A DNA stretch of 64,000 nt from Hoeflea phototrophica DFL-43. Its GTDB lineage: Bacteria > Pseudomonadota > Alphaproteobacteria > Rhizobiales > Rhizobiaceae. The first letter of the stretch is position 1; every line of letters starts with the position of its first letter. Of the stretch, positions 42,204 through 54,267 are shown one piece after another. The notes beneath the pieces are model-generated. The model was not told where the DNA came from and searched no databases. It saw only the letters and a program-made list of their open reading frames with translations. The stretch lies in NCBI RefSeq assembly GCF_000154705.2, contig NZ_CM002917.1, positions 2,312,461 through 2,376,460 of the forward strand, given 5' to 3'. The position numbers and the translations under genes are program-made.

Positions 42204-42678
42204 ATCGGGCTCCGGGACAGGGTGACGGTGGGCGAGTGTAACACGGCTGCTGCCAGAATGTGGCAGGATGGGGAGGAAGTTTTCGAGGGGCAACAGTATC
42301 GGCCTTCGGCGGCAAAGAGATTCGTCATACACCACAATTGTGCACGGACAGGTGGCAGCTTTCGGCCCTGAGCGGACCTTGGTGTCACCTGCAGCGAACG
42401 ACTGCAATGAGCCCACTTTACCGTATTTTGGTAGTGCAGCTAAGGTCCGCTTTCGGGAATTGGACACAGTAGTCTCCGAAATTTCGAACCAAAGAGGCCT
42501 TCCTGCGAAAGTTCGGTCGGAGACAATGCCTTCAGACAGAGTTTCATTCGTCGTTTGCACCCAAGTTGAGATTTATTCGCACGAAATCCTGCTCGTTCCC
42601 AATTGAATTGACAGGCCTGCCGTCCAAGGTCTAGCGTTCCCTACTTTTGGTAACGCCGCCCAGTATTAGGATCCCAAT
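42204..42678. other. AT-richer intergenic region at the edge of an atypical segment
   Basis: About 475 bases between the WYL regulator and the M24-type gene. It is less GC-rich than the flanks from about 42400 onward, matching the two genes that follow, and may mark the boundary of an acquired segment. Open frames on both strands in 42204-42606 have no family signature. No repeat or integrase trace is visible. Confidence 0.5.
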
Positions 42679-43836
42679 ATGCTCGAAGAAGCCAAGAAAC
42701 GCACAGCAGCATTGCAGCAACGCATGAAAGATCAAGGCATCGAATGTGCCGTATTCACTGATGAAAGTTCGATGGCCTATTTGGCAGGGTTTTGGGGCTA
42801 TCTCGGAATCGAATTTGGCAGGCCATCCATGGTTGTGGTCAAAGCGCAGGATGCGCCGATTGTCATCACGCCGTTGATGGAATCCGAGATGGTCGCAGAG
42901 ATGACTTGGATTGAGGATGTCCGCGTTTGGGAAGACTTTGGCGAACGCACATGGGGGGCTGCACTCGGGCATGCATTGGGTAACAAACCGTCCGAGATTT
43001 GGATCGAGCGGAACACCATTGCTGCCATCGTGCGTAACTACATCGACGATACATATGGCGGCGTGCCGATCAAAGACATCTCGCCCGTATTGGGTGCCTT
43101 GCGCATGATTAAATCACCCTTCGAGATTGCAGTGATGAAAGAAGCAGGTCAGATCGCAGGGGCCATGATGGCTGCAGCACACGGCAGTCTAGCGGTCGGT
43201 ATGCCAGAGTATGAAAGCGCGCTAGCAGTGATCCAGGCCGGATCGCGCAAGGCTGCGACCTTCCTCACAGACAAGGGATGGGACCGGTTTGTCTCTCCTA
43301 TGATCCACAACCTTCAGATTTTGCAAAGCGGTAAGGATACTTCGATGGTTCACCGTCGTGCCTCGGTTAAACAATATGAACTGGCCGATCCCGTCTACTT
43401 CTGTTTCTGCAATATGGCTCAATTCAAACAATACAAGCTTGGCTTTGACCGCATGTTTCATGTGGGCGAGGTCAAAGACGATGCGGCCCGCGTGCAAGAA
43501 GCTGCGATTGAAGCGCAGCAAGCTGCCATTGCAGCGATCAGACCGGGTGTTCTGGCCCAAGACGTGGCGGCGGCTGCCAATGCTGTCTATGACGCGCGGG
43601 GATATGAGACGGGCTACCGCACAGGCCGCTCTATCGGTGTGGCCTATCTTGAAGCGCCGGAGCTTAAGGCGGGCGATAAGACGGTTTTGCAGACTGGCAT
43701 GACCTTCGCAGTTGATGGGGGGATCTCAATTGATGGCGTGACAGCTGGTCGTATCGGCGACTCGATCGTCGTGACCGATACGGGGTTTGAATACATCACC
43801 AACTACCCACGCGAATTACTAGTCACGGAAGGCTAG
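42679..43836 (+). CDS. M24-family hydrolase without metal ligands (creatinase/DoeA-like)
   Basis: A 385-residue protein with the creatinase N-terminal domain (about residues 1-135) and the M24 pita-bread domain (about 145-380). True aminopeptidases of this fold need two aspartates in a DxGxxxxxYxSDxTR stretch. Here that place reads FCFCNMAQFKQYKLGFDRMF, without them, as also seen in the ectoine hydrolase of this window (YKRYHCPLSRTVF). It is thus likelier to hydrolyse a small cyclic or amide compound than peptides. Base composition is more AT-rich than the neighbours. The nitrilase-type gene follows 2 bases after its stop. Confidence 0.83.
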   Translation: MLEEAKKRTAALQQRMKDQGIECAVFTDESSMAYLAGFWGYLGIEFGRPSMVVVKAQDAPIVITPLMESEMVAEMTWIEDVRVWEDFGERTWGAALGHALGNKPSEIWIERNTIAAIVRNYIDDTYGGVPIKDISPVLGALRMIKSPFEIAVMKEAGQIAGAMMAAAHGSLAVGMPEYESALAVIQAGSRKAATFLTDKGWDRFVSPMIHNLQILQSGKDTSMVHRRASVKQYELADPVYFCFCNMAQFKQYKLGFDRMFHVGEVKDDAARVQEAAIEAQQAAIAAIRPGVLAQDVAAAANAVYDARGYETGYRTGRSIGVAYLEAPELKAGDKTVLQTGMTFAVDGGISIDGVTAGRIGDSIVVTDTGFEYITNYPRELLVTEG

Positions 43837-43838
43837 AA

Positions 43839-44633
43839 GTGGGTGATCTCTTTCGCCTCGCAGTAGGTCAGTCTCCCGCAGAGCTTGCGACCCCCGAGGC
43901 CCGTCTTGAATGGCTGCGCGACGTATTGCCTGAGGTCGCTTCCAAGCAAACAGATTTGCTTTTGCTGCCAGAGCTGTTTGCGACTGGCTATAACATCGGT
44001 GACCAGATCGCTGCGCAGGCAGAACCTGCGGACGGGCAAACGGGGCAAACGATTGCAGCACTGGCAAAAGCGTATGGCGTAGCGATCCATTACGGTTTCG
44101 CCGAAGCTGTTGGGGAAGACATATTCAACACAGCGCAATGTTTCGGACCCGATGGTGCGCGCCTTGGCGGGCATCGAAAACTGGCTATCCCGCCGGGATT
44201 TGAGGCAGATCATTTCAAGCATGGGGAAGGCTGTAGCTTGTTCAGCTATCGGGGCCTGCAGATCGCCACTCTTATTTGCTACGACGCGGAATTCCCTGAA
44301 ACCACACGCCACGTGGCCGCTATGGGGGCGGAACTGATATTGGTTCCTACAGCCCTTGGAGCGCAATGGGGCTGGGTTTCTCATACAATGATCCCGACGC
44401 GCGCATATGAGAATGGTGTATTTCTTGCCTATGCCAACAGCGCAGGCATCGAGAACGGGATGCATTTTTTGGGACAAAGCTTCATCGCCGCGCCGAACGG
44501 GGAAGAACTTGCCCGCGCAGGCAGTTCACCAGAGCTTATTTACGCGGCAGTTGAGCACGGACGGGTGGCCGAAGCCCAGAGCCGCCTGCCGTATTTGACA
44601 GATCTAAAGATGCTGAAAGCAGCCATCTGTTAA
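43839..44633 (+). CDS. Carbon-nitrogen hydrolase (nitrilase superfamily amidase)
   Basis: A 264-residue amidase of the nitrilase superfamily. The Glu-Lys-Cys triad is clear: LLPELFATGYN near residue 43, GGHRKLAIPPGFE near 110 and LICYDAEFPETTRH near 146. The GTG start at 43839 lies 2 bases after the M24 gene stop, so the two form a coupled pair. It shares the pair's lower GC content. Predicted role: cleave the linear amide produced by the M24 enzyme, by analogy to DoeA then DoeB in ectoine breakdown. The substrate is unknown. No transporter or regulator lies directly beside it except the WYL gene. Confidence 0.88.
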   Translation: MGDLFRLAVGQSPAELATPEARLEWLRDVLPEVASKQTDLLLLPELFATGYNIGDQIAAQAEPADGQTGQTIAALAKAYGVAIHYGFAEAVGEDIFNTAQCFGPDGARLGGHRKLAIPPGFEADHFKHGEGCSLFSYRGLQIATLICYDAEFPETTRHVAAMGAELILVPTALGAQWGWVSHTMIPTRAYENGVFLAYANSAGIENGMHFLGQSFIAAPNGEELARAGSSPELIYAAVEHGRVAEAQSRLPYLTDLKMLKAAIC

Positions 44634-44776
44634 TTTTCAAAATTGGTCACTTTGTCTGCATAGCTGCCGTCGATGCGCACGTGCGGCGAATTCACACTCC
44701 CCGACCAAACTCACCTTTCCCCAACTCACATCAGCCCAATACCACCGATTGCCCCATTGCCAGCCACCACCCACAG

Positions 44777-44805
44777 AAAAGCCGGGGATCCCTTCCCGGC
44801 TTTTT
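44777..44805. terminator. Bidirectional terminator between the amidase gene and gyrA
   Basis: A stem aaaagccggg / cccggctttt with a short loop is flanked by A and T runs on both sides, so it works in both directions. It lies 21 bases after the gyrA stop and some 140 bases after the amidase gene. Confidence 0.85.
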
Positions 44806-44826
44806 CAATCCCTAAATGCGGATCAA

Positions 44827-47679
44827 TCAGCTCTGCGGCTCTTCGCCGGCTGAACTGGCATCAGGCGCCGGCGTTCCGTTAGCATCCGGCGCGGCATCAG
44901 CCACACCTTCAACTGTTTCACCCTCGACACCCTCTTCCAACTCCTCGTCGGACTCCGGTTCGTTGATCCGGTCGACCGAGACGACGCGCTCGTCCTTGGC
45001 GGTGTTGAAGATGGTCACGCCCTTGGTGGCGCGGCTGGCCATGCGGATGCCGCCGACCGGGACGCGGATCACCTGGCCGCCATCCGACACCATCATGATC
45101 TGGTCGCCCGGCTCCACCGGGAAGGCGGCGATCAACGGACCGATTTCACCGGTCTTGGAGGTGTCGGTGGCGCGGATACCCTTGCCGCCGCGGCCCGAGA
45201 TGCGGAACTCGTAGCTCGAGGAACGCTTGCCGTAACCCTTTTCCGACACGGTCAGAATGAACTGCTCGCGCGCCTTGAGCTCGGCGTAACGCTCATCGGA
45301 GAGCTCGCCGTCTTCGACAGCATCCTCGCCGACCAGTGCGACCTCCTCGACATCGCCCTCTTCACCGATCGCGGCACGCCGCTCGGCCATGGCGCGCTTG
45401 AGATAGGCCGCGCGCTCGGAAGCTTCGGCATCCACGTGGTGGACGATGGTCATCGAGATGATCGTGTCGCCCTGACCAAGATTGATGCCGCGCACACCGA
45501 CCGAGTTGCGGCCCGCAAACACCCGCACATCATCGACCGAGAAGCGGATGCACTGGCCCAGAGCCGTGGTCAGCAGCACGTCGTCAAGCTCGTTGCAGGT
45601 CTCGACATTGAGGATCTCGTCGCCATCGCTGTCGAGCTTCATGGCGATCTTGCCATTGCGGTTGACCTGCACGAAGTCCGAGAGCTTGTTGCGCCGCACA
45701 GTGCCGCGCTTGGTGGAGAACATCACATCGAGTTCGCCGCAGCTGGTTTCGTCTTCCGGCAACGGCATGATCGAGGTGATCCGCTCGCCCTTTTCAAGCG
45801 GCAGCATGTTGATCAGCGCCTTGCCGCGCGAGGTCGGCGTGCCGATCGGCAGGCGCCAGACCTTTTCCTTGTAGACAATGCCGCGCGAGGAGAAGAACAA
45901 CACCGGCGTATGGGTGTTGGCGACGAACAGCCTTGTGACGAAATCCTCGTCCTTGGTGGCCATGCCCGAGCGGCCCTTGCCGCCGCGGCGCTGCGCCCGG
46001 TAGGTGGCGAGCGGCACCCGCTTGATGTAGCCCGCATGACTCACGGTCACGACCATGTCTTCGCGGGCAATCAGGTCTTCATCGTCCATGTCCGGACCGC
46101 CCTCGGCGATCACGGTGCGCCGCGGCACGCCGAACTCGTCACGCACGGCAATCAGCTCGTCCTTGACGATCTGCTGAACACGGATGCGTGAGCCCAGGAT
46201 CTCAAGGAAATCCTTGATCTCCTCGCCGATCTTGCCGAGTTCATCGCCGATTTCGTCGCGGCCGAGTGCTGTCAGGCGGGCAAGACGCAGTTCCAGAATA
46301 GCCCGGGCCTGCTCCTCGGAGAGATTGTAGGTCCCGTCCTCATTGATGCGGTGGCGCGGATCGTCGATCAGCCGGATCAGCACCTCGACATCCATCGCCG
46401 GCCAGCGCCTTGTCATCAACTGTTCGCGTGCCGTCGCGGGATCCGGCGCCTTGCGGATCAGCGCAATGACTTCATCGATGTTGGCAACCGCAATCGCCAG
46501 ACCGACCAACACATGTGCGCGCTCGCGCGCCTTGCGCAGCAGGTACTTGGTGCGCCGCGTGATCACATCCTCGCGGAACGACACGAACGCCTTGAGCATG
46601 TCGATGAGGTTCATCAACTCCGGCTTGCCGCCATTGAGCGCCACCATGTTGACCCCGAAGGAGGACTGCAGCGGCGTGTAGCGGTAGAGCTGGTTGATGA
46701 TCACATCGGCATTGGCATCGCGCTTGAGCTCGATCACCACCCGGTAGCCTTGGCGGTCGGATTCGTCACGCAGATCGGAAATGCCCTCGATGCGCTTGTC
46801 GCGCACCAGCTCCGCCATCTTCTCGATCATCGACGATTTGTTCACCTGATAGGGAACCTCGGTGATGATGATGGCCTCGCGGTCATTGCGCATCGGCTCG
46901 ACATGAACCTTGCCGCGCATGATCACCGAACCGCGGCCGGTCTCGAACGCCTGGCGGATTCCGGCCTGGCCCAGAATGATGCCCGAGGTCGGAAAATCCG
47001 GGCCGGGAATGATCTGCATCAGCTCGAGGAGATCAATCGACGGATTGTCCATGATCGCCATGCAGCCATTGACCACCTCGACCAGATTGTGCGGCGGAAT
47101 GTTGGTGGCCATACCAACCGCAATACCACCCGCGCCATTGACCAAGAGGTTGGGAAAGCGCGCCGGCAGCACCTTCGGCTCGCGGCCGGAGGAATCATAG
47201 GTCTCCTGGAAATCGACAGTGTCCTTGTCGATGTCCTCGATCATCTCATGCGCTAGCTTGGCCAGCCGGGACTCGGTGTAACGCATGGCGGCCGGCGGAT
47301 CGCCGTCGATCGAGCCGAAATTGCCCTGTCCGTCAATCAGCATGGCACCCATCGACCAGTGCTGCGCCATGCGCACCATGGCGTCATAGATCGACTGGTC
47401 GCCATGCGGGTGATATTTACCCATGACGTCACCGACGATGCGCGACGACTTCACATATTTGCGGTTCCAGTGGTAGCCGCCCTCATGCATGGCATGCAGG
47501 ATTCGGCGGTGTACAGGCTTCAACCCGTCGCGCACATCAGGCAGCGCACGGCTGACGATCACGCTCATCGCGTAATCAAGATAGGAGCGCTGCATTTCCT
47601 CGATGATGGAAACCGGCTCGATGCCCGGAGTGATCGGCCCGGAAGGTGTTTTCTGGTCTGTCAAAGCGGTCCACGACAA
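44827..47679 (-). CDS. gyrA: DNA gyrase subunit A
   Basis: A 950-residue type II topoisomerase subunit that breaks and rejoins DNA during negative supercoiling. The catalytic tyrosine is in [14 protein letters not shown] near residue 133, and the GyrA-box region of the C-terminal beta-pinwheel contains [11 protein letters not shown] near 560. The quinolone-resistance region reads [17 protein letters not shown]: the position equal to E. coli Ser83 is glutamine, the Asp87 equivalent is kept. The acidic C-terminal tail is typical. It is longer than the E. coli protein through an insert of charged residues near 740-780, as in other rhizobia. It diverges from marC. Confidence 0.97.
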   Translation of the reverse strand: MSWTALTDQKTPSGPITPGIEPVSIIEEMQRSYLDYAMSVIVSRALPDVRDGLKPVHRRILHAMHEGGYHWNRKYVKSSRIVGDVMGKYHPHGDQSIYDAMVRMAQHWSMGAMLIDGQGNFGSIDGDPPAAMRYTESRLAKLAHEMIEDIDKDTVDFQETYDSSGREPKVLPARFPNLLVNGAGGIAVGMATNIPPHNLVEVVNGCMAIMDNPSIDLLELMQIIPGPDFPTSGIILGQAGIRQAFETGRGSVIMRGKVHVEPMRNDREAIIITEVPYQVNKSSMIEKMAELVRDKRIEGISDLRDESDRQGYRVVIELKRDANADVIINQLYRYTPLQSSFGVNMVALNGGKPELMNLIDMLKAFVSFREDVITRRTKYLLRKARERAHVLVGLAIAVANIDEVIALIRKAPDPATAREQLMTRRWPAMDVEVLIRLIDDPRHRINEDGTYNLSEEQARAILELRLARLTALGRDEIGDELGKIGEEIKDFLEILGSRIRVQQIVKDELIAVRDEFGVPRRTVIAEGGPDMDDEDLIAREDMVVTVSHAGYIKRVPLATYRAQRRGGKGRSGMATKDEDFVTRLFVANTHTPVLFFSSRGIVYKEKVWRLPIGTPTSRGKALINMLPLEKGERITSIMPLPEDETSCGELDVMFSTKRGTVRRNKLSDFVQVNRNGKIAMKLDSDGDEILNVETCNELDDVLLTTALGQCIRFSVDDVRVFAGRNSVGVRGINLGQGDTIISMTIVHHVDAEASERAAYLKRAMAERRAAIGEEGDVEEVALVGEDAVEDGELSDERYAELKAREQFILTVSEKGYGKRSSSYEFRISGRGGKGIRATDTSKTGEIGPLIAAFPVEPGDQIMMVSDGGQVIRVPVGGIRMASRATKGVTIFNTAKDERVVSVDRINEPESDEELEEGVEGETVEGVADAAPDANGTPAPDASSAGEEPQS

Positions 47680-47859
47680 TTGGATGGAATCATTGCGGTC
47701 TTATAGCCCAAAGCCGCCGCCACCGCCAATTTTGACAAGCCCATTTGACCACACAAAACCACTTTCTCCACCGTTGCGGTCCGGATTAGGGGTTTCGGTG
47801 CCACAAGCAGTGTCGTAAGCCTCGACAAACGACCTTTCTGCAAGGCTTTGGAGCCCGCC

Positions 47860-48489
47860 ATGAGCGCCGATCTTCTCATCAACGCCTTCATCACCATCAT
47901 CGTGATGTACGACCCGCCCGGACTGGCGGCGATCTTTCTCGGGCTGACCCAGGGCATGACCCGCAGCCAGCGTATTCAGGTGGCCTTGCGCGGCACGGTA
48001 ACCGGCGCGGGCATCCTCGCGGTCTTCGCCATCGCCGGAGCTAGCATTCTGGGCATACTCGGCATCTCGATCGGGGCTTTCCGCATTGCCGGCGGCATTC
48101 TGCTGTTCTGGATTGCCTTCGAAATGATTTTTGAAAAACGCCAGGAACGCCATGAAAAAAGTGCCGAAGTGGCGATCACCAAGGATCATATTTCCAATGT
48201 TGCGGTGTTTCCGTTGGCCATCCCGCTGATCGCCGGCCCGGGCGCGATTTCCGCCGTCATCCTGCTGGCCGGTTCGTTCTACGCCCCGGTGGAACGCTCG
48301 GCGCTGATCGGCGTGATCATCGCCGCGTCAATTGTGCTGTTTCTGACCCTGGTGATCGCCGAACGGCTCGATCAGTTCCTGGGCTCCACCGGCCGCACCA
48401 TCCTGACCCGGCTGCTGGGCGTGGTGCTGGCAGCGCTTTCGGTGCAGTTCGTTGTCGACGGCATCAAACAGGTGTTCATCACCACCTGA
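47860..48489 (+). CDS. MarC-family integral membrane protein
   Basis: A 209-residue inner-membrane protein of the MarC/UPF0056 family, with six predicted helices. The motif VMYDPPGLAAIFLGLT near the start and the PLAIPLIAGPGAISAV repeat in the second half are the paired signature. Function is unknown; a link to multiple antibiotic resistance has been proposed and questioned. The ATG at 47860 has GGAG 9 bases upstream; a TTG 12 bases earlier is less likely. It lies between gyrA (divergent, 180 bases) and a DUF1905 gene (25 bases downstream). Confidence 0.9.
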   Translation: MSADLLINAFITIIVMYDPPGLAAIFLGLTQGMTRSQRIQVALRGTVTGAGILAVFAIAGASILGILGISIGAFRIAGGILLFWIAFEMIFEKRQERHEKSAEVAITKDHISNVAVFPLAIPLIAGPGAISAVILLAGSFYAPVERSALIGVIIAASIVLFLTLVIAERLDQFLGSTGRTILTRLLGVVLAALSVQFVVDGIKQVFITT

Positions 48490-48514
48490 GGCAAAACGCC
48501 GGAGACGCAAGACC

Positions 48515-48817
48515 ATGGAACCTGAACAGCACCACGGCTTCGAGGCCGAGCTCTGGCTTTACCCCGGGGACAAGGCGGCATGGCATTTCATCACCGTGCC
48601 GGAAGACATCTCGCACAGCCTGCGGTTTTTCGCGGGCACAACACATGGCTTCGGATCGATCCGGGTGCGCGTCAGGATTGGCGACAGCCAATGGGCGACC
48701 TCGGTATTTCCGGACAAGAAATCAGGCTGCTACTTGCTGCCGGTCAAGGCGGCGATCCGCAAGGCCGAAGGCATAACCACTGGCGATACGGTCAGCGTCG
48801 AGCTGCGAACCGGCTAG
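48515..48817 (+). CDS. DUF1905 domain protein
   Basis: A 100-residue protein made of a single DUF1905 domain: FEAELWLYPGDKAAWHFITVPEDIS at the start (shown in part), VRVRIGDSQWATSVFPDK in the middle and LPVKAAIRKAEGITTGDTVSVELR at the end. It is a small beta-barrel fold with no known activity. The ATG at 48515 follows GGAGA. It probably shares marC's transcript. Its last four bases overlap the stop of the converging gene at 48814. Confidence 0.83.
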   Translation: MEPEQHHGFEAELWLYPGDKAAWHFITVPEDISHSLRFFAGTTHGFGSIRVRVRIGDSQWATSVFPDKKSGCYLLPVKAAIRKAEGITTGDTVSVELRTG

Positions 48818-49242
48818 TTCTCAAGATCGATTGTCAGCTCCGCCCCGCCCCAGCCATGCTCTTTGTCATGGGCGCGGATGATCACGGACTGAGTGCCGGC
48901 GGGGATCTCGATGCCTGACTGGCTCCGGGTGAAGGGCTGCTCGGTGTCGTGCGGATGAAACAGCACCCGTTCGCCAAGCACAGTGCCGTCTGCATCAAGC
49001 ACCTGCCATTTGTCGGCATAGTGTTCCCACCCGGCATCATCATGGCGCACGGTGACGTCAAACCGGTAGGTTCCGTCGGCGCTCCTGGCATAGGTTGCCT
49101 CAAGCACGTCGGCCCCGCCGGCAAGAGCGGCGGACACGGACATGGCGCCACATCCGAACACAAGAATGCCCAACCACAGGGCTTTCAACGACTTCTGCTT
49201 GGGCGGCATTGCGCGGACAGATCGATCTGAGGCTTTTTTCAT
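48814..49242 (-). CDS. Exported hypothetical protein
   Basis: A 142-residue protein with a basic N-terminal arm and a hydrophobic stretch at about residues 21-41 (LWLGILVFGCGAMSVSAALA) that looks like a signal peptide or anchor. The mature part is beta-rich (TYRFDVTVRHDDAGWEHYAD, GTQSVIIRAHDKEHGWGG), as in small periplasmic beta-sandwich proteins. Its stop overlaps that of the DUF1905 gene by four bases, tail to tail. A shorter start at the MPPKQ methionine is possible. Function is unknown. Confidence 0.7.
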   Translation of the reverse strand: MKKASDRSVRAMPPKQKSLKALWLGILVFGCGAMSVSAALAGGADVLEATYARSADGTYRFDVTVRHDDAGWEHYADKWQVLDADGTVLGERVLFHPHDTEQPFTRSQSGIEIPAGTQSVIIRAHDKEHGWGGAELTIDLEN

Positions 49243-49353
49243 GGAGACATAATGGCCCTGACAGGGTCCGCAATGCCAATCACATTGCAGTGTGCAGGTT
49301 GAACCGGCACGCCTACTGTTCGGCCTGCCCCGGTCATGGACATGGCAGGCGCT

Positions 49354-49767
49354 TCATTCCGCGGCGGCATGGCCTTCGCGCAATTGCAGCAGATCCCACA
49401 GGTTTCCGTAGAGATCGCGGAACACGGCCACCATGCCGTAATCCGCGGTCTTGGGCTCACGTACGAACTCGACGCCTTCAGCGATCAGACGATTGTAGTC
49501 GCGCCAGAAATCATCGGTGCTGAGAAACAGGAACACCCGCCCGCCGGTCTGGTTGCCGACAAACGGCTCCTGCTCGGGCTTTGAGGCACGGGCCAGCACA
49601 ATGCATGTGCCCTGCCCGCCCTTTGGCCGGACCACGACCCAACGCTTGTCCTGCTCGGGCTGATAGGTGTCTTCGAGGAGGTCGAAACCAAGGACGCCGC
49701 AATAGAATGCGATAGCTTCGTCATAGTCGCGGACCACGAGCGCCAGATGGGTGATCGATTGCTTCAT
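49354..49767 (-). CDS. VOC-family protein, glyoxalase I-like
   Basis: A 137-residue vicinal oxygen chelate protein with the opening ITHLALVVRDYDEAIAFYCG and the second module FVREPKTADYGMVAVFRDLYGNLWDLLQ, ending in a glutamate-bearing strand as in metal-binding glyoxalase-type proteins. Substrate unknown. It lies downstream of ssb on the same strand, separated by the ssb terminator. Confidence 0.85.
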   Translation of the reverse strand: MKQSITHLALVVRDYDEAIAFYCGVLGFDLLEDTYQPEQDKRWVVVRPKGGQGTCIVLARASKPEQEPFVGNQTGGRVFLFLSTDDFWRDYNRLIAEGVEFVREPKTADYGMVAVFRDLYGNLWDLLQLREGHAAAE

Positions 49768-49816
49768 TGATTTCAGCCCTTAACGTCAGTCTGTTTTCAC
49801 CCCAACTTCAAATGCG

Positions 49817-49847
49817 AAGGCCCGCAAACACTCGGCTTGCGGGCCTT
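49817..49847 (-). terminator. Terminator-like hairpin downstream of ssb
   Basis: A perfect 11-bp stem (aaggcccgcaa / ttgcgggcctt) with a 9-base loop begins 20 bases after the ssb stop. The T content after it is modest on the minus strand, but position and stem strength support termination of ssb. Confidence 0.7.
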
Positions 49848-49866
49848 TGAAGTCAGTTCGTGACAT

Positions 49867-50385
49867 TCAGAACGGGATGTCGTCGTCGAGATCGCGGGAT
49901 CCGCCGCCACCGCCACCAAATCCACCGCCGCCACCGGACGGGCCGCGCCCGCCACCGCCGCCCGATGGGATCGAGCCGCCGCCGCCATAGTCACCGCCGC
50001 CAAAGTCACGGCCGCCACCGCCGCCGCCTTCACTGCGGCCGTCGAGCATGGTGAGATTGCCATTGAAACCCTGCAGCACTACTTCCGTGGAGTATTTGTC
50101 CTGACCCGACTGGTCGGTCCATTTGCGGGTCTGAAGCGCGCCCTCGATATAGACCTTCGAGCCCTTTTTCAGGTAGCTCTCGGCAATCTTGCACAGGCCT
50201 TCATTGAAGATTACGACCCGGTGCCATTCGGTCTTCTCGCGGCGCTCGCCGGAATTCTTGTCACGCCAGCTCTCCGAGGTCGCAATCGACAGATTGGCGA
50301 TTGGCCGGCCGTCCTGGGTGCGCTTGATATCCGGGTCAGCGCCCAGATTGCCGATAAGAATGACCTTGTTGACGCTGCCCGCCAT
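49867..50385 (-). CDS. ssb: Single-stranded DNA-binding protein
   Basis: A 172-residue SSB. The OB-fold covers residues 1-112 ([20 protein letters not shown], then [20 protein letters not shown]). It is followed by a glycine-rich flexible linker and the conserved acidic tip DLDDDIPF that recruits repair and replication proteins. It diverges from uvrA, and a GTTC-N7-GTTC SOS box sits 120 bases upstream of its start, so both genes are probably damage-induced. Confidence 0.97.
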   Translation of the reverse strand: MAGSVNKVILIGNLGADPDIKRTQDGRPIANLSIATSESWRDKNSGERREKTEWHRVVIFNEGLCKIAESYLKKGSKVYIEGALQTRKWTDQSGQDKYSTEVVLQGFNGNLTMLDGRSEGGGGGGRDFGGGDYGGGGSIPSGGGGGRGPSGGGGGFGGGGGGSRDLDDDIPF

Positions 50386-50504
50386 GATGCTTCACCTTCC
50401 AACACTGAAAGCGGCCTTGCGCCACCCTGTCCAAATCTGCGCGCACCTTACAGGATCACGTCCCGGCCCGTGAGGCGGGCGCGGACAATCCACAGGCCTT
50501 TTTC

Positions 50505-50519
50505 GTTCTTTATTTGTTC
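50505..50519. promoter_or_regulatory. LexA (SOS) box between ssb and uvrA
   Basis: The sequence GTTCTTTATTTGTTC is an exact match to GTTC-N7-GTTC, the LexA operator of alphaproteobacteria. It lies in the divergent ssb/uvrA region, where SOS control is well known in related bacteria. It is nearer to ssb (120 bases) than to uvrA (285 bases). Confidence 0.85.
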
Positions 50520-50803
50520 TAGTCTTCATGTCATCTTTTGTCAACAGATTCGCCGCCTGGCCACATTGGCTTTGCGGCGCATCTCGACATTGGGCAGCGG
50601 GTGGTTATGTATGAGGATTGAGCGCCGGTGGTGACAAGTGTGAGGCTGGATGCGTTTGAGACGGTGTCTCGGCAATCCGGCTCGTTTGCCCGGATCGGAC
50701 ATGCAAGACTGTAAAGCAATGCAAGACTGAAGAGACATGAGGACGGACGGGCACGGCGCTTTCGGGGCGACGGTGCCTCCTCCGGGAACAAATCGGCGGC
50801 GAC

Positions 50804-53725
<2,922 letters not shown>

Positions 53726-53750
53726 GGACCGGCAATCAAGAGGCAAAGCG

Positions 53751-54206
53751 ATGACTCAGCGCCCCGGCTACCACACCGTCACCCCTTACCTGGTCTGTCA
53801 GGACGCGTCAGGCGCGATCACCTGGTACGCGCAGCATTTCGGCGCGCAGGAGCTGTACCGGCTGGAGATGGCCGATGGCTCGATCGCCCATGCGGAGTTT
53901 CAGATCGGCGACAGCCGTTTCATGATCTCCGATGAAATTGTGGCGATGGGGATCCTCTCGCCCCAGTCTTTGGGAGGGTCACCGGTGTCACTCAATCTCT
54001 ATGTTCCGGATTGCGATGCGACCTTCGAAGCCATGACCAAAGACGGCGCCGAACCTTTGTTTGAGGTCAAGGACCAGTTCCATGGTGACCGCTCCGGCAA
54101 GCTGCGCGATCCATTCGGCCATATCTGGCACATTTCAACCAACCGCGAACCCTGTGACGATGCCGAAATCGTCAAACGCTTCAATGCGATGGTATCGGGT
54201 GGATAA
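53751..54206 (+). CDS. VOC-family protein (PhnB/YdeM-like glyoxalase fold)
   Basis: A 151-residue VOC-fold protein of the PhnB-like type: an opening TVTPYLVCQDASGAITWYAQ, the middle GSIAHAEFQIGDSRFMISDE and a C-terminal KLRDPFGHIWHISTNRE. Such proteins form dimers with sites between the modules; no substrate is known for most. It starts 25 bases after uvrA in the same direction and could be read through from it. Confidence 0.85.
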   Translation: MTQRPGYHTVTPYLVCQDASGAITWYAQHFGAQELYRLEMADGSIAHAEFQIGDSRFMISDEIVAMGILSPQSLGGSPVSLNLYVPDCDATFEAMTKDGAEPLFEVKDQFHGDRSGKLRDPFGHIWHISTNREPCDDAEIVKRFNAMVSGG

Positions 54207-54267
54207 GAGCCGGACTTCCGGCCCACATTGATTTTGATGACGTGAACGTTTGACAGGATACGAGCGA

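Noticed and set aside
42268..42606. A 112-codon plus-strand frame between the WYL regulator and the M24 gene
   Set aside because: No recognisable domain, no good ribosome site, and the start lies opposite the N-terminal region of the regulator.
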